This document shows positions 41,960 to 50,700 of a stretch of 64,000 bases of DNA, piece after piece. The stretch is taken from the NCBI RefSeq assembly GCF_050574275.1, contig NZ_CP192260.1, forward strand, positions 3,286,001 through 3,350,000. Reading direction: 5' to 3'. The notes below the pieces were generated by a model. That model ran no database searches, was not told where the DNA came from, and worked only from the letters and a program-made list of their open reading frames with translations. The position numbers were made by a program, and so were the translations under genes. This stretch comes from Virgibacillus_F flavescens (GTDB lineage: Bacteria; Bacillota; Bacilli; Bacillales; Amphibacillaceae). Position 1 is the first letter of the stretch, and each line of letters begins with the position of its first letter.

Positions 41960-43049
41960 AATTGCTTGGCTCCTCTTTTTTCCGAAATAACAAAGAAATT
42001 AATAATAAAATTACAGGTAGTCCCATGGCAAAAACGAACCCAGATTGTGTGACGATCTTACTGTATTGTTGAATAATAAGCAGATTTTCACCTGGTATCA
42101 TGGAAACTGTAAAACTTATCAGTCCAATAAAATACGCACTGTATTTCCACTTCTTTTTAGTTATTTTTTGCACACCATGGTTAGCTAGGAATAAATACAT
42201 CATATAACTTGTAGCAACTGAAATAACCCAAATGGACAGAAACAATAAATCTAATCTGGATAAAACTTTAAAATCTAATGTTTTTAATGCATAAAGAACG
42301 GGTTCCGGTATAAATTTCAATTCAGCCGGGGAAAAGAGCAGCAGACACACAACTACAATAAACAGGTAAAATAGAAATATCACTATATTTGCAATTGATA
42401 TCTTCTTTAGTTTTTTGATAGAACCTCCTTGGACATAGGGAAATAATACTAGTAATATTTCAAATCCAAGAAGTGCCAGAAGTCCTTCCCTCGCCCCTTT
42501 TACAATTGCTAAAATGCCCGCCCCACCTATAGGGAATATATAAGTATAGTTAAAACCGTTAAAAAGGACAGCAATCATTAAAAAGAGAAGAACTAAATAG
42601 AAAACGGATACTACTGTAAAGAAACGGGCAATTACCCTTAAATCACTTAAAACAATGTATACTCCCGTAACTACCATTAACAAAATGACAATCCAAAAAG
42701 GAGTCTGAGGCAATATCCAAATTCTAATTAATAAACTGAACAAAACCAGAATTAATGAAGAGACAGCAATAAAGTAGCAAATATAAAAAACCGAAATAAT
42801 CTTCCCCAAAAATTTCCCAAGCAGTATATCGCAAATCTCAAAAACGGTCCGTTCAGGAAATCGAGTACCCAGTTTCCAAATCACGAATATGAAGACCTGA
42901 ATAAAAATACCAGCAATTATAAGTGATATCCAGCTATCCTGCTTTGCAACAACATATAAAGAATAGGGCAGTGATAATATGCCAACACCAATTTGCGTTT
43001 GCAAGACCACGAAAAATAATTGATTAGGTGTAATTTTTTTCATTTCCAT
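41946..43049 (-). CDS. GerAB-type endospore germination permease
   Basis: 367 residues with ten transmembrane segments; APC-superfamily-like protein of the GerAB/GerBB family. The start ITPNQLFFVVLQTQIGVGIL is typical. ATG at 43049 overlaps the GerA-like stop (TGATG). In GerA-type receptors the B subunit binds the germinant (for example L-alanine); the specificity here cannot be inferred. Second gene in the operon. Confidence 0.95.
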   Translation of the reverse strand: MEMKKITPNQLFFVVLQTQIGVGILSLPYSLYVVAKQDSWISLIIAGIFIQVFIFVIWKLGTRFPERTVFEICDILLGKFLGKIISVFYICYFIAVSSLILVLFSLLIRIWILPQTPFWIVILLMVVTGVYIVLSDLRVIARFFTVVSVFYLVLLFLMIAVLFNGFNYTYIFPIGGAGILAIVKGAREGLLALLGFEILLVLFPYVQGGSIKKLKKISIANIVIFLFYLFIVVVCLLLFSPAELKFIPEPVLYALKTLDFKVLSRLDLLFLSIWVISVATSYMMYLFLANHGVQKITKKKWKYSAYFIGLISFTVSMIPGENLLIIQQYSKIVTQSGFVFAMGLPVILLLISLLFRKKEEPSNYEED

Positions 43050-44512
43050 CACTCACTAGTTTTAGATTGTCGTTTAGCAGCTTGTGGCTGAGCATCCTTT
43101 GGTCTAGAGTTAAACATCCATAAAGGTAAACGGACGAACGTATCCTTTAAATCCTTAAAATGCAGTGGAGCGACTGGTGCTAGATATGGCGTTCCGAATG
43201 ACTCGAGCTTACACAAATGTATTATCATAATCATAAAACCGAATGTAACTCCAACAAAACCAAACGTCGTGGCCATAATCATCATCGGATACGTCAGAAT
43301 ACGCAAGGATGTACTCATTTCATTAGAAGGTACTACAAAAGATGAAATTGCTGTCAATGCAACAATAATTACCATTAGATTTGAAATCAGACCTGCCTGG
43401 ACCACTGCATCTCCAATTACGAGACCTCCAACAATTCCGATAGTTTGACCAATCGGGGTCGGAAGCCGTATCCCCGCTTCTCTAATTAATTCAATCGTTA
43501 ATACCATTACGAGCGCTTCTTCGATAGGGGAATATGCAATGTTTGTAACTGAACCTTTGATTGGCAAAATTAAATCATCCGGAATTACTTCAAAATGAAA
43601 TCCAATAATTGATATATAGTAGGAAGGTAATCCAACTGCAATTATAAAACTGATAATACGAATTAACCGTACATACGTTCCTGAAATCCAACAGCTGTTA
43701 TAGTCGTCCGGCGATTGGTAAAAAGCAAAAAATGTAATGGGAATAATCAAAACTGTAGGACTTCCCTCTGTAACTAATGCAACTCTTCCCTCCATAAGAT
43801 GTGCCATCACACGGTCTGGTCGTTCCGTATTAAGCATTTGCGGAAAAGGGGAAAGCGCTGATTGTTCCACAAACTCTTCGATAAATCCCGGACTCATCAC
43901 CATGTCTATGGATATATCTGCTAATCTTTTATTGATTCGGGCGACCACATCCGGATCAGCTAAGCCATCCATATATACTACTGCTAATTTTGTTTTACTC
44001 TTTTCACCGAGAGTGGAATAACGAACGGTTAGGCTGGGATGCTCAATCCGTTTTCGAATCAGATTTATATTAATCATTAAGCTTTCCACAAAGCCTTCAT
44101 GAGATCCACGGATAACTTTTTCATTTTCCGGTTCTTCCACCGTACGATCATAAGATTTGGTAACTTCCATCGAATATATTTTTTTCGCATTATTTATATC
44201 AAACCAAATAAATGCACCTGACAGCAATTTTTTGACGGCTTGATCAATCGTTTCCAACTCTCCCGCACTATCGTATATAACTGGTTTTATATCGGGCTTT
44301 TCTGCGAGTAAATAAGGCAGTATGTGTTTTCGTATCTGTTGGCGATCTACAAGTGACTCTATATAAAACGTGACATAATCGCCACTTTCTTTTATGATTA
44401 AATCACTTGAACCATGGAGTGCTTTTTTAATAGCACTTTTATTTGTGTCCGCAGATTTATGTAAACGTTCTGACGTGCTGGAACCCTCTTTTTTTATCTT
44501 CCGTCTCTTCAT
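43049..44512 (-). CDS. GerAA-type spore germination receptor subunit
   Basis: 487 residues, GerA/SpoVAF-like. A soluble N-terminal part (about 1-260) with LPYLLAEKPDIKPVIYDS and YSTLGEKSKTKLAVVYMDG precedes the membrane part with five or six helices (YSPIEEALVMVLTIELIREAGIRLP, GGLVIGDAVVQAGLIS). First gene of a gerA-type tricistron A-B-C with short overlaps. A candidate SigG promoter lies upstream. Active in the spore inner membrane. Confidence 0.95.
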   Translation of the reverse strand: MKRRKIKKEGSSTSERLHKSADTNKSAIKKALHGSSDLIIKESGDYVTFYIESLVDRQQIRKHILPYLLAEKPDIKPVIYDSAGELETIDQAVKKLLSGAFIWFDINNAKKIYSMEVTKSYDRTVEEPENEKVIRGSHEGFVESLMININLIRKRIEHPSLTVRYSTLGEKSKTKLAVVYMDGLADPDVVARINKRLADISIDMVMSPGFIEEFVEQSALSPFPQMLNTERPDRVMAHLMEGRVALVTEGSPTVLIIPITFFAFYQSPDDYNSCWISGTYVRLIRIISFIIAVGLPSYYISIIGFHFEVIPDDLILPIKGSVTNIAYSPIEEALVMVLTIELIREAGIRLPTPIGQTIGIVGGLVIGDAVVQAGLISNLMVIIVALTAISSFVVPSNEMSTSLRILTYPMMIMATTFGFVGVTFGFMIMIIHLCKLESFGTPYLAPVAPLHFKDLKDTFVRLPLWMFNSRPKDAQPQAAKRQSKTSE

Positions 44513-44549
44513 GAATGACCACCTACTGAACAGTTTCGACTTGTTAAAT

Positions 44550-44578
44550 TAGTATTAGCTTTATTAATGGATGTATAC
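44550..44578 (-). promoter_or_regulatory. Candidate SigG promoter of the germination operon
   Basis: Minus strand: GTATA (44578-44574), 17 bases, AATACTA (44556-44550), close to GHATR-N17-18-CATACTA. It lies 38 bases before the first gene. Confidence 0.55.
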
Positions 44579-44594
44579 ATAACCCATTGCCTAA

Positions 44595-44630
44595 TAAAAA
44601 CAAAAAGAGCCTGTTAAAAAGCAGGCTCTT
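44595..44630 (-). terminator. Terminator between serine hydrolase and ger operon
   Basis: AAGAGCCTG, seven-base loop, CAGGCTCTT, then T-rich sequence on the minus strand (TTTTTGTTTTT). Confidence 0.85.
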
Positions 44631-44639
44631 ACATTGGGT

Positions 44640-44777
44640 GATTTCCGGAAATCCTGATATATTCGCTGAATTCCTAATATAACTCGGAAAACCCTGATAA
44701 AATTCATAGAATCCCGATAAACGCTGATAAATCCTGATAAACCAACCGGCGGCGACGTACCAATATCAGGATATTAC
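44640..44777. repeat. Array of degenerate CCTGATA units
   Basis: At least five variants of a roughly 20-base unit GAAAT-CCTGATA-TATTC, with CCTAATA, CCCTGATA, CCCGATA and CCTGATA cores, and an inverted TCAGGATATT at the right end. It reaches the stop codon of the serine hydrolase at 44774. Confidence 0.75.
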
Positions 44778-45799
44778 CATTCTTGAATAATATTTTCTAC
44801 TTCTTTTATGATGGAGATTGGTCCAGACTGTTTATTAGAACAAACAATTAGCTTAATATCTTTATCAGGATAAACCGATGCATGAAAACTGACCCCTGGA
44901 TCATACCCCATTAAATAATACTTAAAGACATGATTCTTAACTCTGTTAATCCATAACCCATATCCATAATAGTGGTCATTTTTATCTTTTATATGAGGAG
45001 TCAATAGCTTCCCAGTAGATGCTAAGCTTAAAATTGAATGGTCGAATAAACAATCCCACAGTCTCATCATGTCAGGTGCCGATACAAATGCTCCTCCATC
45101 AGAACCTCCTATACTTGGAATGGAAAATACATTTGTTCTGAATGATCCATCTGCTTTGTCTATGTAACCATGCGCTGTATTTGCCGGGAGGTTATCCAAA
45201 GAAAAGTAACCAGAACTCTTCATGCTGCACCTTTGAAAGATCTCTCTTTCCACATAATCGCTGAACAATACTCCTGTTTGCTGTTCGACTACTAATCCAA
45301 GGACAATATATCCAGCATTATTATAGTGAAATGTATTACCCGGTTTAAATTTCATCTTTTCGTTTTGAAACAGTGGAAGGAAATCACGCAGATTTTTCAA
45401 TGTGTATGCAGGCTGAATCTTCCAAAGATCCTCGTAATCGCTCATTTCGTCTTCATCAAAATAATCCGGAATACCCGAACTATGTGTAAGCAAGTGATGA
45501 ATCGTTATCCACTCATCAAAGGAAGGGAAATCAATGTCAACACAGTCTATTAATCGAGTTTGAAAAGACAGTTTGCCCTGTTCGACCAATTGACAGATGG
45601 CTATTGCTGTGAATAATTTGCATCCCGAGGCAATACCAAATCGTGTATCTACTTTATTTGTTCGTTCTTCAGCCCTGTCTGCGAATCCAAATGCTGATTC
45701 ATAGATAACTTCATTTTTTTGTTTTATATAGACTGAACCAGCAAAATCTATATCTTTCACCACTTTTTCTACCCTTTTTATTAATTTGTTTCGCTGCAT
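44774..45799 (-). CDS. Serine hydrolase of the beta-lactamase/PBP class C fold
   Basis: 341 residues from ATG at 45799, two bases after the GNAT gene stop; a GTG three codons upstream overlaps it. S-x-x-K as SGCK at about 58-61 (IASGCKLF), Y-x-N as YNN in FHYNNAGY, and a loop near YGYGLWI replacing the K-T-G. No signal peptide, so cytoplasmic and probably not a peptidoglycan enzyme; beta-lactamase-related esterase or peptidase is more likely. Substrate unknown. Forms an operon with the GNAT gene upstream. Confidence 0.85.
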   Translation of the reverse strand: MQRNKLIKRVEKVVKDIDFAGSVYIKQKNEVIYESAFGFADRAEERTNKVDTRFGIASGCKLFTAIAICQLVEQGKLSFQTRLIDCVDIDFPSFDEWITIHHLLTHSSGIPDYFDEDEMSDYEDLWKIQPAYTLKNLRDFLPLFQNEKMKFKPGNTFHYNNAGYIVLGLVVEQQTGVLFSDYVEREIFQRCSMKSSGYFSLDNLPANTAHGYIDKADGSFRTNVFSIPSIGGSDGGAFVSAPDMMRLWDCLFDHSILSLASTGKLLTPHIKDKNDHYYGYGLWINRVKNHVFKYYLMGYDPGVSFHASVYPDKDIKLIVCSNKQSGPISIIKEVENIIQEW

Positions 45800-45801
45800 G
45801 G

Positions 45802-46353
45802 TTAGCACCCCTTTTGATATTCGGCTTTCAGAATCCCCATAATAATGGAGTCATGAAACGCACCATTGTAAAATAGTTCATCTCTTACTCTTCCTTCTTG
45901 CTTGAATCCCAATTTCTCATAAGCTTTGATAGCCCGTTCATTATAGGCAAATACATCAAGACCAATTCTATGCTGATTTAAAATATTGAACCCAAAATCC
46001 AGCAGTAATTCTAATGCTTCTGTACCATAGCCATTACCCCAGTACGCTTTATCAAATAAAGAAATTCGGATTACACTATTTTGATTAAGATGATTTATAT
46101 CGATCATTGCAAGATCACCAATAGGCTGATTGTTCTCCTGCAGGCAAATCATTAAATCAATTCTGCTGTCATCTGTTGAATTCCGTTCAAACCAGTTTTC
46201 CAGAACTTGCCGGCTGAAAACAGTTTGTGTGCCCGTCAGTCGACGAACTTCTTTATCCCAAAGGGCGTTCGCATAGAATAGATCCAGATCACTATTTTCT
46301 ATCGGTCTCAGATACACTCTTTTTCCATTTAAGAATTTTATTAGTTGTTCCAT
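45802..46353 (-). CDS. RimJ/RimL-type GNAT acetyltransferase
   Basis: 183 residues. Starts GKRVYLRPIENSDLDLFYAN, with WGNGYGTEALELLLDFGFNI as the acetyl-CoA loop, and NERAIKAYEKLGFKQEGRVRDELFYNG: the pattern of ribosomal-protein or antibiotic-type N-acetyltransferases. ATG with weak upstream site. Acceptor unknown. It is followed, two bases later, by the serine hydrolase gene. Confidence 0.92.
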   Translation of the reverse strand: MEQLIKFLNGKRVYLRPIENSDLDLFYANALWDKEVRRLTGTQTVFSRQVLENWFERNSTDDSRIDLMICLQENNQPIGDLAMIDINHLNQNSVIRISLFDKAYWGNGYGTEALELLLDFGFNILNQHRIGLDVFAYNERAIKAYEKLGFKQEGRVRDELFYNGAFHDSIIMGILKAEYQKGC

Positions 46354-46455
46354 TCTTTAACAGTCCCCTTCACAGCAATATAGTGTAATAGTAATGTATT
46401 GTTGGTTTTTAATATAGAGAAAAAATAAATAAGAATCAATTTAACCATATTGAAA

Positions 46456-46491
46456 AGCACCAATCATCTCTTCTCGAAGATAATTGGTGCT
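46456..46491. terminator. Hairpin between repeats
   Basis: AGCACCAAT and ATTGGTGCT with a partly paired loop; the sequence after it is only weakly T-rich. It could terminate in either direction. Confidence 0.5.
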
Positions 46492-46505
46492 AGTATTTTA
46501 ACTCA

Positions 46506-46718
46506 ACTTTCACACATACAAAAGAAAGTGGATCTGCGATCGCATCTTCGAATATACTTCGCTTTCCGTGGGCACGGCTTCAGCTTCCTCGGATAAGCAA
46601 AGACCGCTTTCCTGCGGGATCTTCAGCTCGCGCTGTTCCCACAGGAGTCTTCGTATATTCGAAGATGCTAAGTTAAAGGTGAGAAATTAAATTTTAAAAA
46701 TCTACTACCTTTTCAGTT
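46506..46718 (-). repeat. Long intergenic repeat, copy (inverted)
   Basis: Minus-strand reading begins AACTGAAAAGGTAG and includes arms CATCTTCGAATATACGAAG and AAGTATATTCGAAGATGCGATCGC; the CTTTTTCAGTG right end is replaced by CTTTTGTATGTG. Core AGCTGAAGATCCCGCAGGAAAG. It lies in a 770-base gene-free stretch. Confidence 0.8.
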
Positions 46719-46866
46719 GCCAAGCCTCTCCCAGCAGGAATCGACTGCCACCCGCTCCGATCTCTAGACAAGAGATGGATGTCACAGATTTATTAAATGC
46801 ACAATTGATAGCAACGTCTATTTCAGAATGCACTAAATAATAAACAATTTTTTAGTAAATAGCTTT

Positions 46867-47004
46867 ACCAGTCCTGATGAGCGGAGGGCGGTGACTCCTG
46901 CGGGAACAGCACGAGTCTGAAGGCCCCGCAGAGTGCTCTTCTCGAGGAGACTGAAGCCGTGCCCGCGGAAAGCATCCGCCCGCAGTGATCCTGGACGGCA
47001 GCTT
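46867..47004 (+). repeat. Second intergenic repeat type, copy B
   Basis: Reads GAGCGGAGGGCGGTGACTCC at the left and CATCCGCCCGCAGTGATCC at the right; the arms pair imperfectly. The core matches copy A at 28.9 kb with few changes. Confidence 0.85.
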
Positions 47005-47134
47005 TAGAGCATATTAGATAATAAACCTAAAAGTTACTTCGCAGTTTATAGTTTTGTGTCGGCATAATAATGAATTTCAGGCTTATTTAACTATTTCTGG
47101 TAGCACCAACTTATTTTATTCTGTGAAAGTTGAT

Positions 47135-47404
47135 TTAGTAATCTCTGGAATAACAAATTTTTTTTATAGTTTCTGCCGAAAGAAAATATTTTCCCGCAAG
47201 CTCATCAATCGACTTGCCGTCGCTAAAGTCTGTTTTTATAATGGCATTACGCTGATCAATAGCTTTTCTACCACCAGAACGTGCTCCCCACTTTTCATAA
47301 TTACTTTTTGCTTTAGGAATATATATGGTTTCCCCTTGTACATACTTTTGCAATTCTAAAATTAGTTCATCAGGTAGTACATTACTTGCTTTTACATAAC
47401 TCAT
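47135..47404 (-). CDS. CD3324-family small HTH protein (Mor-like)
   Basis: 89 residues. ILELQKYVQGETIYIPKAKS and KWGARSGGRKAIDQRNAIIK, then GKSIDELAGKYFLSAETIKKICYSR: the C-terminal part is a helix-turn-helix of the Mor/CD3324 type common in Firmicutes. ATG behind AAGGGGC. A stand-alone small regulator; target unknown. Confidence 0.82.
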   Translation of the reverse strand: MSYVKASNVLPDELILELQKYVQGETIYIPKAKSNYEKWGARSGGRKAIDQRNAIIKTDFSDGKSIDELAGKYFLSAETIKKICYSRDY

Positions 47405-47596
47405 TTCTGCCAGCCCCTTATTTATTTTTCAACAATTCAATAAGGTGCAAAGCCGTTTTCCAGTTAGACGATTGTATAAAATGATACCACCTCACGCAAA
47501 GTTATCGCCATCTGATACTAGGCTCTGCATGAGACGCTGCCGATTTTACACACGACATAATTTTCATCATTTTCCAAACCTCCTTTGTCTTATATG

Positions 47597-48214
47597 TTAA
47601 TCGATTACCGTTTCCATGTCCGGTTTTTTCAAGTAATCAAAAAGCATCGCAATCTGCACTTCTGTATTCCTGCCAGTAGACAGTCTGGGTAAATTATTTT
47701 CAGAGAAAAATGTAACTCCACTTGTTTCTAACCCAACAGTTGCCTCACCACCAACGATATCGCAATGGATAAACAATTTATAATAATGATAAGGAAGTGG
47801 TGGATGATTCCTTTTCGTAGTATCCAAAAGTGCAATAAGCTTTCTATGAATAACATCGTACCCGGACTCTTCTTTGATCTCTTTTACAATATTTTCAGTT
47901 GGTGATAAGCCAACATCGCAAAACCCTCCCGGAAGCGACCATCTGTCATCGATTTTTTCCTTAACCATTAAAATTTTATCATCTTTGAATACTGCTCCAC
48001 GAACATCGACTTTAGGCGTTTGATACCCAGTTTCGTTTGCGAATAAATTCATGACTTTTTCCATTTCAAGATCGGTATGTTCTTCCATAATTTCAGCGCT
48101 TATCGAACGTAATTCTTCATACCTTTCTCTATCATACATGTCTTTGGAAAAAGCTAATCCTGCTTGCGACAGTGATTGAATTCGTTTCGCCCATTCCAGC
48201 CATTTATGACTCAT
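47597..48214 (-). CDS. NUDIX hydrolase with NUDIX_N domain
   Basis: 205 residues. An N-terminal helical domain (about 1-60), similar to NUDIX_N of the ADP-ribose pyrophosphatase group, and a NUDIX fold from 65. The box reads GGFCDVG-L-SPTENIVKEIKEESG: the usual Glu after the first six residues is Leu, while the metal-binding E-x-x-E-E is kept and R is K. Activity on ADP-ribose-like substrates is likely but the change may alter it. The start overlaps the HAD gene by 11 bases. Confidence 0.88.
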   Translation of the reverse strand: MSHKWLEWAKRIQSLSQAGLAFSKDMYDRERYEELRSISAEIMEEHTDLEMEKVMNLFANETGYQTPKVDVRGAVFKDDKILMVKEKIDDRWSLPGGFCDVGLSPTENIVKEIKEESGYDVIHRKLIALLDTTKRNHPPLPYHYYKLFIHCDIVGGEATVGLETSGVTFFSENNLPRLSTGRNTEVQIAMLFDYLKKPDMETVID

Positions 48215-48884
48215 AGGCTATATCCGTTTTTAAAAAATTCATGAAATCAGCTATGCTGCTGTAACTGGAGTCAGGGATGGTAGTAAACTCATTCGCTTGA
48301 AACGCAGGCAGCCAGTTCACTCCTATCGTATAAACGTCTGCTCGTTTACCAGCCAGGATATCTGCCTCGCTGTCGCCAATAAACATTGCCTTATTGTTTT
48401 CTATACCTAAAATGGATAAGGCTTTTAATACGCCCTCTTGATGTGGTTTTGGATGAGTAACATCATCACCGGTAATGCTGACATCAAACCATCCTTCCAT
48501 GTTAAGTGCTTGGACTGAGATGTCCAGGCTTCTTCTTGCTTTGCCTGTAACAATACCTAATTTCATTCCTTTTGCTTTAATAAATCGCAACAGATCATCC
48601 ATATGTTGGTTAAATTCAACTAGTTCTGTGTGTTTTTCTTTATAGTTTGTATAGTATAACTCAATAGCTTGTTCTATGTTCGGATGAAGCAGGTTTTCTC
48701 TAATGATTCCAGTTTCGGATGGACCAAACATGGATTTAATCTCGTCCGACGAAAGCTCTCTATTATCAAATTCTTTGAAGACTTGCTGAAATGCGTAAAA
48801 ACAAATGGGTAATGTATTTGCTAACGTACCATCAAAATCAAAAATAACAGCTTTAATAGAAAACACCCCTCTAAATTTATTCAT
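48204..48884 (-). CDS. HAD-family phosphatase (Gph/PpaX-like)
   Basis: 226 residues. Motif I FDFDGTL, motif II as T in IVTGKAR, Lys in HPKPHQEGV, and motif IV GDSEADILAG. A cap helix bundle between 20 and 90 makes it a subfamily I phosphatase such as phosphoglycolate or pyrophosphatase PpaX. The ATG at 48884 lacks a good ribosome site; an AGAGGGGTG-spaced ATT nine codons later (SIKAVIFDFDG) is a possible alternative start. Operon with the NUDIX gene. Confidence 0.88.
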   Translation of the reverse strand: MNKFRGVFSIKAVIFDFDGTLANTLPICFYAFQQVFKEFDNRELSSDEIKSMFGPSETGIIRENLLHPNIEQAIELYYTNYKEKHTELVEFNQHMDDLLRFIKAKGMKLGIVTGKARRSLDISVQALNMEGWFDVSITGDDVTHPKPHQEGVLKALSILGIENNKAMFIGDSEADILAGKRADVYTIGVNWLPAFQANEFTTIPDSSYSSIADFMNFLKTDIAYES

Positions 48885-48907
48885 TATTCTAATTCTACCA
48901 TTTTCTC

Positions 48908-49819
48908 TCAGTTATTTGTATAACTCCCGTATTCTTTGAACCACCTTTTTGTTATCTCTATGAATTCCTTTAAGGGTGTTGTCAGCTGTTTATCCTTGTG
49001 CCACGTAATTTGTGTATGAATTGGGGTAGTGAATTTTTGCCATGGAAGTTGCTCCATTTTCCCTGTTTTGAGATCTGCCTCAACCGCCATAGCTGGTAAT
49101 ATAGCTATACCAAGTCCAGCGATAACGCATTGCTTTATCGCTTCTATACTAACAAATTCTATCTTATTAGATGGAAATACATCTGAGGAGCGAAAAGATT
49201 CTTCCAATATCGTTCGATACGAACAGCCCGTTTCCGTGAGCAAAAGTGTTTCATTTTCTAGATCCGCTGGAGTAACCTCATGTTTAGAAAGTATTGGATG
49301 GTTTGCAGCAGCAACCATTATGATAGATTCCTTTGCAAGATGTACGGATTCAAACGTATCACTACTGTCAGATAAATCTGTTACAAAAGCAAGATCAAGC
49401 AGCCCCTCTTTCAATTGTTTTTTTGCTATTTCGTCAGAATGAGCGGGCTTGAAAATCAGTTTCACGCGAGGGAACTGCACCTTAAATTCTTTTAATATTG
49501 GTGGCAGTCGATAGGTACACTGACTCTCCTGTGCGCCAATTATGAGCGTCCCGGCAGGCTCCTCTCCACCGTTTACATTGCCTTTCGCATCTTCTTCGAG
49601 CAGAATCATTCTTTCAGCATATACCTTAAATCGTTCCCCTGCTTCGGTTAACAACAAACGCTTTCCAAGTCGTTCGAATAACGGCGTTCCGAGTTCCAGT
49701 TCTAGCGCCTTTATTTGAGCTGTCACACTGGATTGTGCGAAGTTTACTATTTTCGCAGTTCTTGTGAAATTCAAATTTTCACTTGCGACTTTAAACGTTC
49801 GAAGCTGCTTCGTCTCCAT
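48908..49819 (-). CDS. LysR-family transcriptional regulator
   Basis: 303 residues. N-terminal winged HTH: MNFTRTAKIVNFAQSSVTAQ-type helix (NLNFTRTAKIVNFAQSSVTA) with KALELELGTPLFERLGKRLLL, then two Rossmann-like effector domains. Divergent from the flavodoxin-like gene at 49936, with the palindrome TTTCGATT/AATCGAAA between them, the usual LysR arrangement. It probably activates that gene; the effector is unknown. Confidence 0.93.
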   Translation of the reverse strand: METKQLRTFKVASENLNFTRTAKIVNFAQSSVTAQIKALELELGTPLFERLGKRLLLTEAGERFKVYAERMILLEEDAKGNVNGGEEPAGTLIIGAQESQCTYRLPPILKEFKVQFPRVKLIFKPAHSDEIAKKQLKEGLLDLAFVTDLSDSSDTFESVHLAKESIIMVAAANHPILSKHEVTPADLENETLLLTETGCSYRTILEESFRSSDVFPSNKIEFVSIEAIKQCVIAGLGIAILPAMAVEADLKTGKMEQLPWQKFTTPIHTQITWHKDKQLTTPLKEFIEITKRWFKEYGSYTNN

Positions 49820-49844
49820 TTTTCACATCCTCTTCAATCGTTTT

Positions 49845-49865
49845 TTTCGATTGGTTTAATCGAAA
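49845..49865. promoter_or_regulatory. LysR operator candidate
   Basis: TTTCGATT, GGTTT, AATCGAAA: perfect 8-base arms, 26 bases from the LysR start, in the divergent promoter region. Confidence 0.6.
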
Positions 49866-49935
49866 TGTTCATCTTTATTGATCATAAAATTCATTATATG
49901 ATACTTGTATAGAGATGGAAAGGAGCAAATAACTT

Positions 49936-50481
49936 ATGTCAATTGCTGTTATAGATGGAGGGACCCGTGAGAGCGGGAATACCGAAATACTTACTGAGAA
50001 AGTTATCCAGAATTTAGCTGTGGAGAAGATTCAATTAAGCAATTATGAAATTCTTCCTGTTAAAGACCTGCGTCATACAGAAGATGGATTTAGTACTGTC
50101 GAGGACGATTATAATTCAATAATAGATCGAATGTTACCGCATGATGTCTTAATCTTTTCTACACCGATTTATTGGTACAGTACGTCCGGAACGATGAAGA
50201 ATTTTATCGATCGCTGGTCACAGACCTTTAGAGATGCAGATTATCCAGATTTCAAAGAAGTAATGGCTGCAAAAAAAGCATACGTAATTTCTGTAGGTGG
50301 AGACAACGCCAATCTAAAGGGACTTCCTATGATTCAGCAATTTAACTATATTTTCGACTTTGCAGGTATCACTTTCGAAGACTACATACTAGGAAATGGC
50401 AACAAACCTGGAGATATCGCAGCGGATAAAGCGGCAATACAAAAAGCAGAAATTTTGCATGAAAAATTAAGTTACAGATAA
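49936..50481 (+). CDS. Flavodoxin-like NAD(P)H oxidoreductase
   Basis: 181 residues. IDGGTRESGNTEILTEKVIQ is the FMN phosphate loop; TPIYWYSTSGTMKNFIDRWS and VGGDNANLKGLPM are the flavin contacts of NADPH-dependent FMN reductase. ATG behind GGAAAGGAG. Divergent from a LysR regulator, suggesting induction by an electrophile or quinone. Terminator at 50501-50540. Confidence 0.9.
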   Translation: MSIAVIDGGTRESGNTEILTEKVIQNLAVEKIQLSNYEILPVKDLRHTEDGFSTVEDDYNSIIDRMLPHDVLIFSTPIYWYSTSGTMKNFIDRWSQTFRDADYPDFKEVMAAKKAYVISVGGDNANLKGLPMIQQFNYIFDFAGITFEDYILGNGNKPGDIAADKAAIQKAEILHEKLSYR

Positions 50482-50500
50482 ATAATCTTTTCATTTTTAG

Positions 50501-50540
50501 AGCAGAAATCTGTTAGAGCTAATGGATTTCTGCTTTTACT
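50501..50540 (+). terminator. Rho-independent terminator
   Basis: AGCAGAAATC, a 14-base loop, GATTTCTGCT, then TTTA. Confidence 0.8.
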
Positions 50541-50700
50541 TTGTGATTATTTCGTAACAAGCACATTTTTAAATACTTTTAATCTATTATTGTAATATTT
50601 ACAAAAAAGTAGTAATATTACTTATTATCTAACAAATACTGACAATAAAATAATAACTATAAGTAATTCAGAGAAGATATATAACCTAGGGGGTTAATTC

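Noticed and set aside
47502..47570. 22-residue ORF with an apparent AAAGGAGG site
   Set aside because: The product (MMKIMSCVKSAASHAEPSIR...) is too short and looks random; no second supporting signal. It could be a remnant at best.
48204..48884. ATT start codon for the HAD phosphatase
   Set aside because: The spacing to AGAGGGGTG is attractive but ATT starts are rare; I keep the in-frame ATG and record the doubt in the feature.
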